Shown here piece after piece: positions 9,465 to 19,993 of a stretch of 64,000 nt of DNA (position 1 is the stretch's first letter; each line of letters opens with the position of its first letter). The translations under genes and the position numbers were made by a program. The notes beneath the pieces were generated by a model, which saw nothing but the letters and a program-made list of their open reading frames with translations, did not search any database and had not been told where the DNA came from. Source of the stretch: Lachnospiraceae bacterium. Lineage in GTDB: Bacteria; Bacillota; Clostridia; Lachnospirales; Lachnospiraceae. Location: positions 1 through 64,000 of the forward strand of contig JAFSBX010000061.1 in the NCBI GenBank assembly GCA_017437065.1, read 5' to 3'.

Positions 9465-10433
9465 ATGATTTATTTTTTTACGGGACAACCACAAGGATCT
9501 ATTGCCTTTATAGGCATTTTGGCAGCATTTATTTTAACCTGCTTTACAACATCCAAATTTGCAGATTTACTTCCAAAAGATTTAGGAAGAGATTTCGCAT
9601 TTGACGGTAAAAAATCTGCCGGGAAACCAAGAGGTGCAGGAATTATCTTTATTCTTGTTTTTTGCATTGTTTCCCTTGTATTCGGAAAAGTAGATTTAGA
9701 AAACAGCCTGTATCTGTTACTTGTATTTGCGGCAATGCTGACCGGATTTTTGGATGATGCATCCAAAGCACCTTGGGGCGAATACAAAAAAGGTCTTTTA
9801 GATTTATTGATTGCAGCAGGTGTTGCAGGCGTATATCTGTATTTCAATCCAAGCAGTATTACTTTCGCCGTTTTTGATTTCACTTTAGTAATACCTCCTG
9901 TTGTTTTTGCTATTTTGACCATGATTCTCGTATGGGGATCTATTAATGTTACCAACTGTTCTGACGGTGTAGACGGACTTTCCGGAACATTAACCATTAT
10001 TACAATCATGACATTTTATGTCATAGATATCATGCGTGGAACAGAAAGCAATATTACTTACTTTATTTTAATTTTCGCGGTTTGTATTTTAGGTTATTTG
10101 TGGTTTAATGCAACTCCGAGCAAGCTCCTTATGGGTGATGCCGGTTCCCGTGCCATGGGACTCTTTATTGCAGTAGCAGCATTAAAATCCGGCGATCCGC
10201 TTTTATTCATTCCGGCCGCATTTGTTTTGATTATGGATGGCGGATTGGGGCTGGTAAAAGTATTTTTACTTCGTTTCCTGAAAATCAGAATTCTGAAAAA
10301 TGTTCGTACACCATTACATGATCAGGCAAGAAAAGTATCCGGCTGGTCAAATACACAGACCGTATTCCGTTTTGCCATTATTCAGCTCGTTATCAGTATG
10401 GCAGTCATTTATATGGTGATAAACAGATTATAG
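9465..10433 (+). CDS. MraY-like phospho-N-acetylmuramoyl-pentapeptide-transferase paralogue
   Basis: This 322-residue polytopic protein of the PNPT family has FLDD (Asp-97/98), NCSDGVDGLSG (164-174) and MGDAGS (Asp-225), the Mg2+/UDP-sugar site residues. The cytoplasmic loop where MraY has HHHxE reads PLHDQARK (283-290), so two of three histidines are replaced. The gene lies outside any mur/fts cluster, directly after an amidase gene. It may be a lipid-I synthase variant or a paralogue acting on another sugar nucleotide. WecA/TagO-type enzymes also lack the HHH motif, but the GWSNTQTV end is MraY-like. The reading frame overlaps ylbJ tail-to-tail by 25 bp. Confidence 0.8.
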   Translation: MIYFFTGQPQGSIAFIGILAAFILTCFTTSKFADLLPKDLGRDFAFDGKKSAGKPRGAGIIFILVFCIVSLVFGKVDLENSLYLLLVFAAMLTGFLDDASKAPWGEYKKGLLDLLIAAGVAGVYLYFNPSSITFAVFDFTLVIPPVVFAILTMILVWGSINVTNCSDGVDGLSGTLTIITIMTFYVIDIMRGTESNITYFILIFAVCILGYLWFNATPSKLLMGDAGSRAMGLFIAVAALKSGDPLLFIPAAFVLIMDGGLGLVKVFLLRFLKIRILKNVRTPLHDQARKVSGWSNTQTVFRFAIIQLVISMAVIYMVINRL

Positions 10434-11428
10434 TGTGACAATAACAGATAATATCCGCAGGTAAGTAACATCACTACCACCTTATGTATTCCATATTTTG
10501 AAATGGAAAGTGGGGTATCTTTTATAAGAGAATAGGTTTGTGCCATGCAGCACAGACCTCCGAAAGGAATCATGGCTAAAACAAGCCATGGTTCTTTATT
10601 TTTTACTAAATTTACTCCATTAGAAATTTCAAAAAAGCAGGAAAAGAAATATGTGATACGAACTTTTGTTTCGTAGGAAAACGCAGAGAACAAACCTTTC
10701 TGCATAAACATACGCGGTAACATATTAAAAAGATTAAAAAAGATCATATAACCACCCAATTTTGTAATATTTTCTATACCGGATACAATAGCGCCATCTA
10801 CAGCCTCCAAAAAAGACACAGGGGTGGTATTTATTTCACAACAGCGTACATGATTACTTTCACACCATACTTCTGAAATTGCATTTACAGTTTTTACTTT
10901 CCTTTTTTTCAGTATTTTTTTCAATTGAAATTGTGCCATACCATACAAAACCGGTATGCCATACATCCCGAAAATAAACGGCAGTTTATTGGAAACTTCT
11001 AATGTAACAAGCACGAATCCACAAAAGTAAATAGGACCGATATTATTACAAAACGACAACAGATATTCTGCTTCCCCAAAAGATATTTCACCTTTTTTAT
11101 ACAAATCTGCAACGACTTTTGCTCCCATGGGAAAACCGCACAAAAAACCTATCAGAATGCAGAAGATACCATTTACACTTACTCCAAACAGGTGGGAAAA
11201 CAGGCCTTGCAACGGTGCACACATTGGTTTTACCAAATCCATGCGTATCAGTATACCGCTGACTACCATAAACGGAAACAGCGTGGGAATCATTTTGGTA
11301 AACCATAAATTTAAACCGGACAGAGCAAAATTCACACTGACTTCCGGCAAAAAAAGCATTCCTGATGTTAGAGATAAAGCAAGTAATAATATTCCGATTT
11401 TTTTTATAAATTTTTTATGCAAAACCAT
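10409..11428 (-). CDS. ylbJ: YlbJ-like nucleoside-recognition (gate) domain membrane protein
   Basis: This encodes about 339 residues on the minus strand; ATG 11428 has AAGGG 7 bases upstream. About eight membrane segments carry the gate-domain pattern, including LWFTKMIPTLFPFMVVSG near residue 43 and IGFLCGFPMGAKVVADLYKK near 95. The family includes B. subtilis YlbJ, needed for sporulation, and spore maturation SpmA/B. It is slightly shorter than YlbJ (about 400 residues). Its closeness to rsmD-coaD matches the B. subtilis order ylbH-ylbI-ylbJ, which supports the name. The transported substrate is unknown. Confidence 0.75.
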   Translation of the reverse strand: MVLHKKFIKKIGILLLALSLTSGMLFLPEVSVNFALSGLNLWFTKMIPTLFPFMVVSGILIRMDLVKPMCAPLQGLFSHLFGVSVNGIFCILIGFLCGFPMGAKVVADLYKKGEISFGEAEYLLSFCNNIGPIYFCGFVLVTLEVSNKLPFIFGMYGIPVLYGMAQFQLKKILKKRKVKTVNAISEVWCESNHVRCCEINTTPVSFLEAVDGAIVSGIENITKLGGYMIFFNLFNMLPRMFMQKGLFSAFSYETKVRITYFFSCFFEISNGVNLVKNKEPWLVLAMIPFGGLCCMAQTYSLIKDTPLSISKYGIHKVVVMLLTCGYYLLLSHYNLFITI

Positions 11429-11509
11429 CCTCAAACCCTTAAAATTGTTGTATACTACAAGAGTATGTTTTTATTTTGGTTTCATGACTTTTACAGGTAG
11501 GGAAATTTC

Positions 11510-12205
11510 ATGCGTTTAGATAAATTTTTATGTGAAAACGGCTGTGGTACGAGAAGTCAGGTAAAACAGCTGGTAAAGCAGGGACGTGTATGTGTCAATG
11601 GCATTCCTTGCAAAGCTGCTGATTTCAAAATTGAAGAGAATGATGATATTGTAAACGTAGACGGCAAAGAACTGAAATACGCCAAATTCGTGTATTATAT
11701 GTTTCATAAACCGGCAGGCTGTGTCAGCGCCACCAAAGACAATCACGACAAAACGGTACTGGACTATATAAAAAAAGAGGATAATAAAGCGGATTTATTT
11801 CCGGTTGGAAGGCTGGATAAGGACACCGAAGGTTTATTGTTAATTACCAATGACGGAGCACTGGCACACAAGCTGTTATCTCCCAAAAAACATGTACCGA
11901 AAACTTATTATGTGAAAATAAAAGCACCTCTTTCCTCGGAAGATATTCAAAGATTGGAAGAGGGGCTTGATATCGGAGAAGAGAAAAACACCCTTCCGGC
12001 AAAAGTCGAAATTTTAGAAGAATGTGAAATTCTTCTTACGATTTCCGAAGGGAAGTTTCATCAGGTAAAACGTATGCTTTTGGCTGTAGGAAACGAAGTA
12101 CTTTATTTGAAACGACTTTCCATGGGAAGTCTGAAACTGGATGAAAATCTAAAAGCAGGAGAGTACCGGGCTTTGACCGGGGAAGAAATAAAAGAATTAT
12201 GTTGA
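11510..12205 (+). CDS. rsuA: RsuA-family 16S rRNA pseudouridine synthase
   Basis: This 231-residue enzyme has an N-terminal S4 RNA-binding domain (MRLDKFLCENGCGTRSQVKQ, residues 1-60) and a synthase domain with the catalytic motif GRLDKDTEGLL (Asp near residue 103). KFHQVKRML near 185 is a further family signature. RsuA-type enzymes modify U516 of 16S rRNA, but RluB/RluF paralogues look alike, so the target is provisional. The stop overlaps the HAD gene start. Confidence 0.85.
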   Translation: MRLDKFLCENGCGTRSQVKQLVKQGRVCVNGIPCKAADFKIEENDDIVNVDGKELKYAKFVYYMFHKPAGCVSATKDNHDKTVLDYIKKEDNKADLFPVGRLDKDTEGLLLITNDGALAHKLLSPKKHVPKTYYVKIKAPLSSEDIQRLEEGLDIGEEKNTLPAKVEILEECEILLTISEGKFHQVKRMLLAVGNEVLYLKRLSMGSLKLDENLKAGEYRALTGEEIKELC

Positions 12206-12849
12206 CGAATAAAAATGCTGTCATTTTTGACTTAGATGGCACGTTGGTAGATTCCATGTGGATGTGGGAAAAAATTGATATTGAATATTTAGAGCGTTTT
12301 CATCTTACCGTACCGCAAGGTCTTCAAAATGCCATTGAAGGCTTTAGTTTTTCAGAAACGGCTCACTATTTTAAAGAGCAGTTTCAATTACCCGATTCCA
12401 TCGAAAAAATTAAAGCTGATTGGAATCAGATGGCAAGGGAAAAATACGAAAACGAAGTGTTTTTAAAACCAGGTGCCTTGGAATTTTTAAAACATTGTAA
12501 AGAAAATAACATTCGCCTCGGCATTGCCACAAGTAACTCAAGAGAGCTTGTAGATGCTGTCATAAAAGCACTTTGTCTGGAAGATTACTTTGACTGTATT
12601 ATGACTGCCTGTGAGGTACAAAAAGGAAAACCGGCACCGGATATTTATCTTGCCGTAGCCGAAAGACTTTCCGTACCACCTGCAAACTGTCTCGTTTTTG
12701 AAGACATCGTACCGGGGATCATGGCAGGAAAAAATGCCGGAATGCATGTATGTGCGGTAGAAGATGTTTATTCTAAATACCAGCGTGAAGAAAAAAGAAA
12801 AACAGCAGATTATTATATAGATAATTATTTTGAATTATTAGAACAGTAG
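12199..12849 (+). CDS. HAD-superfamily phosphatase (beta-phosphoglucomutase-like)
   Basis: This encodes 216 residues. Motif [11 protein letters not shown] gives the nucleophile Asp-11 and acid Asp-13; motif II IATSNS is near residue 115; Lys in KGKPAPD and FEDIVPGI supply motifs III and IV. The helical cap between motifs I and II matches the beta-phosphoglucomutase/phosphoglycolate phosphatase group. The ATG overlaps the rsuA stop by 7 bp, implying coupling. The substrate cannot be told from sequence; any phosphorylated sugar or damaged metabolite is possible. Confidence 0.85.
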   Translation: MLTNKNAVIFDLDGTLVDSMWMWEKIDIEYLERFHLTVPQGLQNAIEGFSFSETAHYFKEQFQLPDSIEKIKADWNQMAREKYENEVFLKPGALEFLKHCKENNIRLGIATSNSRELVDAVIKALCLEDYFDCIMTACEVQKGKPAPDIYLAVAERLSVPPANCLVFEDIVPGIMAGKNAGMHVCAVEDVYSKYQREEKRKTADYYIDNYFELLEQ

Positions 12850-12856
12850 GAGAAAT

Positions 12857-14869
12857 ATGTTGAATTCAGAAAATAAATTTTTACCAATTTCCAAACAGGA
12901 TATGGAAGAAAGAGGCATTGAACAGCTTGATTTTGTTTATGTTTCCGGAGATGCTTATGTGGATCATCCTTCTTTTGGTCCTGCGATTATTTCGCGTATT
13001 TTGGAATCCCACGGTTATACCGTCGGTATCATAGCCCAGCCGGACTGGAAAGACGAAGAGAGCATTACCATTTTAGGAAAACCCCGACTTGCCTTTTTGG
13101 TGTCTTCCGGCAATATGGATTCCATGGTAAATCATTATTATGTATCAAAGAAACACAGACAAACGGATGCCTATACTCCCGGCGGCGAACCATTCAAACG
13201 TCCCGACCACGCAACTGTTGTCTACGGAAATCTGATTCGCAGAACTTATAAAGATGTGCCGATTATCATCGGTGGTATTGAGGCAAGTTTACGAAGAATG
13301 GCTCACTATGATTACTGGTCCGATTCCTTTAAACGTTCCATTCTTTTGGACAGCCAGGCAGATTTGATTTCCTATGGCATGGGCGAAAAATCCATTGTGG
13401 AAATTGCCAATGCCTTAAATAGTGGTATTGCTGTTAAGGATATTACCTTTATTCAGGGTACAGTTTATAAAACAAAGGATATTTCAGGTATTTATGATGG
13501 AGTAGAGCTTCCTTCTTACGATGAAATGAAAGAACTTCCTGCCCGTTATGCAGACAGCTTTGATATCCAATACAAAAACACAGATCCGTTTACCGGAAAA
13601 ACTTTAATTGAGCCTTATCCAAATGGACAATATGTAGTGCAGACACCTCCCCAGCCACCTCTTACCACAGAGGAAATGGATGCAGTTTATGCACTTCCCT
13701 ATATGCGAACCTATCATCCTTCCTACGAAGAAAAGGGTGGTGTGCCTGCGATTAGTGAAATTAAATTTTCCTTAATCAGTAACCGGGGCTGTTTCGGCGG
13801 ATGTAGCTTCTGTGCTCTGACATTCCATCAGGGCAGAACGATTCAGGTACGAAGCCACGAGTCCATTATAGAAGAGGCAAAACTGCTCATACAGGATAAA
13901 GATTTTAAAGGTTATATTCATGATGTCGGTGGTCCTACGGCGAATTTCAGACATCCTTCCTGTCAGAAACAGCTGACAAAGGGCGTTTGCAAAAACAGAC
14001 AGTGCCTGTTTCCGTCACCGTGTAAAAATATGACCGTAGATCATAGTGATTATTTAGCCCTTTTAAGAAAATTGAGAGTGCTTCCGGGGGTAAAAAAGGT
14101 ATTTGTCCGCTCCGGTATCCGTTTTGACTATTTAATGGCAGACCCGGACGATACTTTTTTCAAAGAACTGGTGGAGCATCATGTCAGCGGTCAGTTAAAG
14201 GTAGCACCGGAACATATTTCCGACGTCGTACTGAAAAAATTAGGAAAACCTGAAAATGCGGTATACGAACGTTTTGTGAAGAAATATTACAAAATCAATG
14301 ACGCTTTGGGTAAGAAACAATTCCTTGTTCCTTATCTGATGTCTTCCCATCCGGGTTCAACTTTAAAAGAAGCCATTGAACTGGCGGAATATTTAAGGGA
14401 TTTAGGATATATGCCGGAACAGGTACAGGACTTTTATCCGACCCCTTCCACAGTGTCTACCGTAATGTACTACACCGGAATCGACCCAAGAGACAAGAGT
14501 AAAGTTTACGTATGCAGAAACCCCCACGAAAAAGCAATGCAGCGTGCATTAATCCAGTATCGCAATCCTGCAAACTATGAGCTTGTTTTAGAGGCACTAA
14601 AAACCGCCGGAAGAGAAGATTTAATCGGTTTTGATAAAAAATGCCTGATTCGACCGAGAAAAACGGCTGATTACAACCGGAACAATTCGAAAGACAACAA
14701 CACGTATCAAAAGAATGCCGCTTCCGGTAAAACAGGTAAAAATACAAAAAAAGGAACCCCTATAAACGCCGGTAAAGCTTCCGGCAGCAGTTCAAAAAAA
14801 GATTCTATAAATAGCTCCGGCATGAAAAAGAAGAAAAAGACGATAAGGAATGTTCATCGCAAAAAATAA
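12857..14869 (+). CDS. YgiQ-family radical SAM protein
   Basis: This 670-residue protein has an N-terminal domain like B12-binding folds, followed by a radical SAM core with Cys-312, Cys-316 and Cys-319 (CFGGCSFC) that should hold the 4Fe-4S cluster. [15 protein letters not shown] and [15 protein letters not shown] are strong YgiQ family marks. The last 60 residues are Lys/Ser/Asn-rich and probably disordered, ending [15 protein letters not shown]. The family is widespread, and I know of no demonstrated reaction. It starts 7 bases after the HAD gene and likely shares its transcript. Confidence 0.9.
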   Translation: MLNSENKFLPISKQDMEERGIEQLDFVYVSGDAYVDHPSFGPAIISRILESHGYTVGIIAQPDWKDEESITILGKPRLAFLVSSGNMDSMVNHYYVSKKHRQTDAYTPGGEPFKRPDHATVVYGNLIRRTYKDVPIIIGGIEASLRRMAHYDYWSDSFKRSILLDSQADLISYGMGEKSIVEIANALNSGIAVKDITFIQGTVYKTKDISGIYDGVELPSYDEMKELPARYADSFDIQYKNTDPFTGKTLIEPYPNGQYVVQTPPQPPLTTEEMDAVYALPYMRTYHPSYEEKGGVPAISEIKFSLISNRGCFGGCSFCALTFHQGRTIQVRSHESIIEEAKLLIQDKDFKGYIHDVGGPTANFRHPSCQKQLTKGVCKNRQCLFPSPCKNMTVDHSDYLALLRKLRVLPGVKKVFVRSGIRFDYLMADPDDTFFKELVEHHVSGQLKVAPEHISDVVLKKLGKPENAVYERFVKKYYKINDALGKKQFLVPYLMSSHPGSTLKEAIELAEYLRDLGYMPEQVQDFYPTPSTVSTVMYYTGIDPRDKSKVYVCRNPHEKAMQRALIQYRNPANYELVLEALKTAGREDLIGFDKKCLIRPRKTADYNRNNSKDNNTYQKNAASGKTGKNTKKGTPINAGKASGSSSKKDSINSSGMKKKKKTIRNVHRKK

Positions 14870-14985
14870 TTATATCATCCATATAAAAAGTATAATTGAT
14901 GAACATTATGAAAACAAATTTGAATAACCGAGAATTAATTGACAAAAATTATTTTAAGGAATGTTATAAAACTGGAGGAACAAAT

Positions 14986-15753
14986 ATGAGCAAAAATGTT
15001 GCCGTCATTACAGGTGCTTCATCCGGCTTAGGTATGGAGTTTGCCTTTCAGATTGATCTTCTTTTTACCAAAATAGATGAAATCTGGCTGATTGCCCGAA
15101 GAAAAGAACGCCTTGTTGAGCTTTCAAAATTACTGGAGACAAAAACAAAAGTTATTCCTATGGACGTTGCCAATAAAGAAGACATGGATCGCTTTTATGC
15201 TTTATTAAAACAGGAAAAACCAAAAATCCGTATGCTCATTAACTGTGCAGGATACGGTCTCATGGGAAAAGTGTCCGACATTCCGATTGTAAAACAGCTT
15301 GGCATGATTGATGTGAATGTAAGGGCACTGACAAATATGACCTACGCCTGTCTGCCTTACTTAACAAAGCATACAAGAATTATCCAGCTTGCTTCGGCAG
15401 CTGCCTTTTTGCCACAGAAAAACTTCGCAGTATATGCTGCCGGAAAATCTTATGTATTAAGTTTTTCCAGAGCTTTGGCAGAAGAACTTAGACAAAAGCA
15501 TATTTATGTAACAGCAGTATGTCCCGGTCCGGTAGCAACCGAATTTTTTGTCCATGCGGACACTTACGGTCATTCACTTTTAATGAAAGAAAAAACAATG
15601 GTAACTCCCGACAGAGTAGTAAAGCAGGCTTTACATGATTCCCACAGAAAAAAACAGGTTTCCGTGTGTTCACCACTTATGAAGGCATTCATGCTTGCTA
15701 CAAAAATATTGCCGCATAGACTGATTTTCTTTATTATGCGTTTCTTAAAATAA
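14986..15753 (+). CDS. Short-chain dehydrogenase/reductase
   Basis: This encodes 255 residues from ATG 14986, which has TGGAGGA at ideal spacing; the in-frame ATG further upstream lacks one. TGASSGLGMEFA (about residues 10-21) is the NAD(P) loop, NCAG (near 87) stabilises the fold, and Ser plus YAAGKSYV (catalytic Tyr and Lys, near 150-155) complete the site. The C-terminus is hydrophobic and basic, as in membrane-associated SDRs of the DltE/YqjQ type. The substrate is unknown. The downstream gene encodes a small membrane protein and may be a partner. Confidence 0.88.
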   Translation: MSKNVAVITGASSGLGMEFAFQIDLLFTKIDEIWLIARRKERLVELSKLLETKTKVIPMDVANKEDMDRFYALLKQEKPKIRMLINCAGYGLMGKVSDIPIVKQLGMIDVNVRALTNMTYACLPYLTKHTRIIQLASAAAFLPQKNFAVYAAGKSYVLSFSRALAEELRQKHIYVTAVCPGPVATEFFVHADTYGHSLLMKEKTMVTPDRVVKQALHDSHRKKQVSVCSPLMKAFMLATKILPHRLIFFIMRFLK

Positions 15754-15783
15754 GGGGAATTACCGGAAAGGTATTATTACAGC

Positions 15784-16353
15784 ATGAAAAAATTATGGAT
15801 TAACAAGGGCTGTTTTGGATATATGCAAAACAGACGTTACTGGGCAATTTTTAAGACCATTCTTTTTTTTGGTATATCCATTGCACTTTATATTGCAGGA
15901 ATACAGGCTACCGGGAGCAACAAAAACCTTTTGACAATTGTTGCCATCTTAGGCTGTCTTCCCGGCAGTAAAAGTGCTGTGAATATGATAATGTTTTTAA
16001 GATATAAAGGCTGTTCGAAAGAAGTTTCTGATGCGTTGAATAAAAGCTATTATCAACTTTACACACTTTATGATCTGGTCTTTACTTCCTATGATAAGAC
16101 ATTTGAAGTTCATCACATGGGACTCAATGATAACGTCATTTGTGCTTATACCGCAAAAGAAAACTTTGATACAGCAGCATGCGAAAAACATTTAAAAAAT
16201 ATACTGACACAAAACGGTTTAAAAGACATTACAATAAAGGTATTTACAGACCTGCCCAAATATAAGAATCGTTTGGAACAGTTAGAAACATTGTCAGACT
16301 TAGGAAATACAGCCGCTGAAATAAAGCAGCTTATGTTTGAAATTTCACTTTAA
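15784..16353 (+). CDS. Conserved two-helix membrane protein of unknown function
   Basis: I do not recognise a named family for this 189-residue protein. It has two adjacent membrane segments (about 23-41 and 47-72, with [16 protein letters not shown]), then a soluble domain with a likely nuclease- or thioredoxin-unlike alpha/beta pattern (residues 85-189). AAGG sits upstream of the start. It lies between the SDR and an RluA-type synthase with short gaps, so it is probably co-transcribed with both. Confidence 0.7.
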   Translation: MKKLWINKGCFGYMQNRRYWAIFKTILFFGISIALYIAGIQATGSNKNLLTIVAILGCLPGSKSAVNMIMFLRYKGCSKEVSDALNKSYYQLYTLYDLVFTSYDKTFEVHHMGLNDNVICAYTAKENFDTAACEKHLKNILTQNGLKDITIKVFTDLPKYKNRLEQLETLSDLGNTAAEIKQLMFEISL

Positions 16354-16373
16354 TACATAAAGAGAGTAAGAAT

Positions 16374-17402
16374 ATGCAGTTAATTATTATTGAAGAAAAC
16401 GATGCCGGTCAGCGTTTTGATAAATTTTTACATAAATGCCTTCCAAAGGCTCCAAACAGTTTTTTATACAAAATGTTGCGTAAAAAAAACATTACTTTAA
16501 ATGGAAAGAAATCAGAGGGCAAAGAAATTCTTAAACTGTCCGATGAAGTAAAGTTTTTTCTTGCAGATGAGACTTATCAGAAGTTTGCCGATGAAGAACC
16601 TTCTACCGGAAACGAGGCAAAAACTTCGCTAAAAACCTCTGAATATGAAAAGGCATATGAGACTTTAAAAGGAATTCAAGTTGTTTATGAAGACCATCAC
16701 GTTTTAGTATTAAATAAACCGGTGAATGTTCTTTCTCAAAAGGCAGTCCCTGAAGATTTATCCTTAAACGAATGGGTTATTGGTTATTTGCTTCACACGA
16801 AAGCTATTACAGCAGAGGGTTTAAAGCGCTTTAAACCTTCCATCTGCAACCGCCTTGATCGGAATACCACCGGATTAGTACTTGCCGGTAAAACTCTTGC
16901 CGGCTCCCAGATGCTTTCCGAGCTTTTAAAACAGCGAAATGTACATAAATGTTACCGCCTTTTTGTAAAAGGCAGACTGGAAAAAGAATGTCTGATAGAA
17001 GGATATCTTTCCAAAGACAATGCCTCTAATAAAGTGACAATATCAAACAAGAGTACTGACAAAAAAAATACTCTTGAGAAAGAATCTTATATTCAGACCT
17101 TTTATAAACCAATAAAAGTATTTAAAGATAAGACCCTTTTGGAAGTAGAGCTGATTACCGGTAAAACCCACCAGATACGTGCACATCTGGCAAGCATCGG
17201 GCATCCATTAATTGGAGATTTTAAATACGGTGACCGACGTTTCAACCAACACTATAAGGAACGCTTTGGAGTACAATCTCAACTTCTCCACGCTTATCGG
17301 GTTGTCTTTCCGATGTTGGATACTCCTTTTGACACTTTAAGTGAAAAAGAACTGACAGCACCATTACCTGCCATATTTGACAAGCTTTCTTCTGAAAATT
17401 AA
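16374..17402 (+). CDS. RluA-family pseudouridine synthase with S4 domain
   Basis: This 342-residue enzyme has an N-terminal S4-like RNA-binding region ([20 protein letters not shown], residues 10-65) and a catalytic domain with [13 protein letters not shown] near residue 160 and [18 protein letters not shown] near 263. These are the RluA/RluC/RluD signatures; the catalytic Asp is in RLDR. The insertion between the S4 domain and [11 protein letters not shown] is longer than in RluD. RluC-like modification of 23S rRNA is plausible, but the target uridine is not determined. A second RluA-family gene lies at 53705. Confidence 0.88.
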   Translation: MQLIIIEENDAGQRFDKFLHKCLPKAPNSFLYKMLRKKNITLNGKKSEGKEILKLSDEVKFFLADETYQKFADEEPSTGNEAKTSLKTSEYEKAYETLKGIQVVYEDHHVLVLNKPVNVLSQKAVPEDLSLNEWVIGYLLHTKAITAEGLKRFKPSICNRLDRNTTGLVLAGKTLAGSQMLSELLKQRNVHKCYRLFVKGRLEKECLIEGYLSKDNASNKVTISNKSTDKKNTLEKESYIQTFYKPIKVFKDKTLLEVELITGKTHQIRAHLASIGHPLIGDFKYGDRRFNQHYKERFGVQSQLLHAYRVVFPMLDTPFDTLSEKELTAPLPAIFDKLSSEN

Positions 17403-17437
17403 CATATAAATTCAACAAATAACAGGAGGCGCTGTTT

Positions 17438-17968
17438 ATGGCGACTTGGAACTCAAGAGGACTGCGTGGTTCTACTTTGGAGGATATGATCAACCGAACA
17501 AACGAAAAATATTTAGAAAACGGACTTGCCTTAATACAGAAAATTCCAACTCCGATTACTCCGATTAAAATTGACAAAGAACACCGACACATTACTTTGG
17601 CATATTTTGAACAGAAGAGTACCGTTGACTACATCGGTGTGGTACAAGGCATTCCTGTCTGCTTTGATGCCAAGGAATGTGCCGTAGATACTTTTTCACT
17701 TCAAAATATACATGAACATCAGGTAGAGTTTATGCGGCAGTTTGAAAAACAGAACGGAATTGCATTTTTTCTTATTTATTACTCATCCAAAGATTTGTTT
17801 TATTATATTCCTTTTGAGATGCTTGATTTTTTCTGGCAAAGGGCAAAAGAGGGCGGTAGAAAGAGCTTTCGGTTTGAAGAATTAAATCCGGATTACATAC
17901 TCCCGAAAAAGCACGGAATTCTGGTTCCTTACTTAGATACCCTGCAAAAAGATTTAGATGACCGTTGA
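17438..17968 (+). CDS. recU: Holliday junction resolvase RecU
   Basis: This 176-residue PD-(D/E)XK nuclease resolves four-way junctions in Firmicutes. RGLRGSTLEDMIN near the N-terminus, then Asp-64 (STVDYIG), Asp-77 and Lys-79 (FDAKE) form the metal site; the H-Q-x-x-F motif (HEHQVEFM) follows. The C-terminal region has FWQRAKEGGRKSF as in B. subtilis RecU. AGGAGG precedes the ATG. Here it follows an RluA gene and not ponA as in Bacillus. Confidence 0.92.
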   Translation: MATWNSRGLRGSTLEDMINRTNEKYLENGLALIQKIPTPITPIKIDKEHRHITLAYFEQKSTVDYIGVVQGIPVCFDAKECAVDTFSLQNIHEHQVEFMRQFEKQNGIAFFLIYYSSKDLFYYIPFEMLDFFWQRAKEGGRKSFRFEELNPDYILPKKHGILVPYLDTLQKDLDDR

Positions 17969-17993
17969 CATAATGAAAAAAAACAGTTATACT
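17965..17993 (+). promoter_or_regulatory. Consensus sigma-A promoter of the his operon
   Basis: TTGACA (17965-17970) and TATACT (17988-17993) are separated by exactly 17 bases. The -35 box starts inside the last codons of recU. Transcription should start near 18000, leaving a leader of roughly 90 nt before hisZ. Confidence 0.8.
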
Positions 17994-18006
17994 ACGAATA
18001 ATTCAC

Positions 18007-18026
18007 TTTGGTAGTATGCTACCAAA
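18007..18026. promoter_or_regulatory. 20-bp dyad, candidate operator of the his operon
   Basis: TTTGGTAG-TATG-CTACCAAA is a perfect 8-bp inverted repeat with a 4-base centre, about 14 bp downstream of the -10 box. The position suits a repressor roadblock. It has no T-run after it, so it is not a terminator, and the leader shows no T-box features. A TrpR-family histidine repressor (YerC/HisR type) is a candidate, but the regulator is not in the window. Confidence 0.55.
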
Positions 18027-18093
18027 TTAGCACGTTAATTCACTAAAGTATTAAATAAAATTGCGGATTCCCGCAGAAATGAGGAAATAATAT

Positions 18094-19329
18094 ATGGACA
18101 AACGAATTGTACATACCCCGGAAGGCGTTCGGGATATTTATGGCCAGGAATATGCAAAAAAACTTGCGGTAGAAGAACTTCTTCATCAGACTTTCAGAAG
18201 CTTCGGTTATCAGGATATCCAGACACCGACCTTTGAATTTTTTGATGTATTTTCAAAAGAAATCGGTACAACACCTTCCAAAGAATTATATAAATTCTTC
18301 GATAAAGAAGGAAATACCCTTGTATTAAGACCTGATTTTACGCCGTCGATTGCACGTTGTGCCACAAAATATTTTATTGATGAAACACTTCCGGTACGTT
18401 TTTGTTATTCAGGAAATACATTCACAAACACTTCCAATTTACAAGGAAAGTTAAAAGAAGTTACCCAGATGGGTGTTGAGCTTGTAGGTGACTCTTCCGT
18501 ATATGCGGATGCGGAAACCATTGCACTTATTGTAGAATCCCTTAAAAGTGCGGGCTTAGATAAATTCCAGATTAGTGTAGGTGATGTAGAATATTTCAGA
18601 GGTCTTTGCAGAGAAGCCGGTCTTTCCGAAGAAACGGAATCTGCTTTAAGAGACTTTATTTCTGAGAAAAATTACTTTGGAGCAGAAGAACTTCTTATTC
18701 AGGAAAACATTTCCGAACATCACAGAGAAGGACTTCTGAAAATGAATGAACTTTTTGGCGGTTTTGATGTCATTGAAACAGCAAAAAAACATGTAAAAAA
18801 TGCTGTTTCAGAAGAAGCATTAAATCGTCTTGAGAATCTTTATGAAGTTTTAAAAGAATATGGCGTTGAAAAGTATATTTCTTTTGACTTAGGACTTTTA
18901 AGCAAATATCATTACTACACAGGTATCATTTTCAAGGCATATACCTATGGTATCGGTGATGCCATTGTAAAAGGCGGTCGCTATGACAGTCTGCTTGAAA
19001 AATTCGGTAAAAAGGCACCTGCCATCGGTTTTGTCATTGTAGTGGACGACGTTTTAGAAGCGTTATCAAGACAAAATATTTCCGTAAACATTGCAACTAC
19101 GGATACTTTGATTGTATACAAAGAAAATGCCCACAGTAAGGCATTACAGGCAGCAAAACAGTTAAGAGAGGATGGTTGTTTCGCAAGCCTTCTTCCTGCA
19201 AACGAACAAAAAAACGATGCAGATTATGAAAACTATGCTCTTACAAACCGCTTTGCACAAATTATATTTATGGAAGAAAACGGAAGCACTAAGACAGTTT
19301 CTGTACCTTCAAACGGGGAGGAAAAATAG
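18094..19329 (+). CDS. hisZ: ATP phosphoribosyltransferase regulatory subunit HisZ
   Basis: This 411-residue HisRS-like protein starts with [16 protein letters not shown] and keeps the class II synthetase motif 2 ([13 protein letters not shown]) and the [12 protein letters not shown] segment. HisZ has no tRNA charging role; with short-form HisG it makes the enzyme that begins histidine synthesis. The C-terminal residues 325-411 replace the anticodon-binding domain in part. It is two bases from hisG, whose short length confirms the pairing. It could be misnamed as hisS, but the context is decisive. Confidence 0.95.
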   Translation: MDKRIVHTPEGVRDIYGQEYAKKLAVEELLHQTFRSFGYQDIQTPTFEFFDVFSKEIGTTPSKELYKFFDKEGNTLVLRPDFTPSIARCATKYFIDETLPVRFCYSGNTFTNTSNLQGKLKEVTQMGVELVGDSSVYADAETIALIVESLKSAGLDKFQISVGDVEYFRGLCREAGLSEETESALRDFISEKNYFGAEELLIQENISEHHREGLLKMNELFGGFDVIETAKKHVKNAVSEEALNRLENLYEVLKEYGVEKYISFDLGLLSKYHYYTGIIFKAYTYGIGDAIVKGGRYDSLLEKFGKKAPAIGFVIVVDDVLEALSRQNISVNIATTDTLIVYKENAHSKALQAAKQLREDGCFASLLPANEQKNDADYENYALTNRFAQIIFMEENGSTKTVSVPSNGEEK

Positions 19330-19331
19330 TA

Positions 19332-19976
19332 ATGAGTGAAGACAGATATTTAACGTTTGCCTTAGGGAAAGGCAGACTTGCAAAAACAACGCTTTCTTTA
19401 TTGGAAGAAATCGGAATTACATGTGAAGAAATGAAAGATAAAGATTCCAGAAAGCTTATTTTCGTAAATGAGGAATTAAAACTGAAATTTTTCCTTGCAA
19501 AAGGACCTGACGTACCCACTTATGTTGAGTATGGTGCTGCCGACATCGGTGTAGTCGGAAAAGACACTCTGTTAGAAGAAGGCAGAAGAGTATACGAAGT
19601 TTTAGACTTAGGCTTCGGAAAATGCCGCATGTGTGTCTGCGGACCGGCAAGTGCAAGAGAGCTTTTACAGCATCATGAAAGAATCCGTGTTGCCAGCAAA
19701 TACCCGAACATCGCAAAGGATTATTTCTATAACAAAAAACATCAGACTGTAGATATTATTAAATTAAACGGTTCTGTGGAATTAGGTCCGATTGTTCAGC
19801 TTTCTGATGTTATTGTAGATATCGTGGAAACCGGTTCTACCTTAAAAGAAAATGGCTTGGAAGTGTTAGAAGAAATCTGCCCGTTATCTGCAAGAATGAT
19901 TGTAAATCAGGTAAGTATGCAGATGGAATCTGAACGTATTAAAAAGCTGATTAGTGAACTCAGAAAGCATATATAA
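19332..19976 (+). CDS. hisG: ATP phosphoribosyltransferase catalytic subunit (short form)
   Basis: This 214-residue protein is the short HisG, without the C-terminal histidine-binding domain, so it needs His[21 protein letters not shown] (about 58-77) and the PRPP loop [16 protein letters not shown] (near 160-175) are diagnostic. It condenses ATP with PRPP. The start lies 2 bases after the hisZ stop, with GGGGAGGA just upstream. Confidence 0.96.
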   Translation: MSEDRYLTFALGKGRLAKTTLSLLEEIGITCEEMKDKDSRKLIFVNEELKLKFFLAKGPDVPTYVEYGAADIGVVGKDTLLEEGRRVYEVLDLGFGKCRMCVCGPASARELLQHHERIRVASKYPNIAKDYFYNKKHQTVDIIKLNGSVELGPIVQLSDVIVDIVETGSTLKENGLEVLEEICPLSARMIVNQVSMQMESERIKKLISELRKHI

Positions 19977-19993
19977 TGCAGATTTAGAAACTT

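Noticed and set aside
9470-10009. A 179-codon minus-strand frame under the MraY paralogue
   Set aside because: It mirrors the codon structure of the real gene and has no recognisable family or start signal.
17994-18093. T-box or histidine attenuator before hisZ
   Set aside because: The leader is about 90 nt with no T-box core motif, no run of His codons and no terminator; only the dyad is present.
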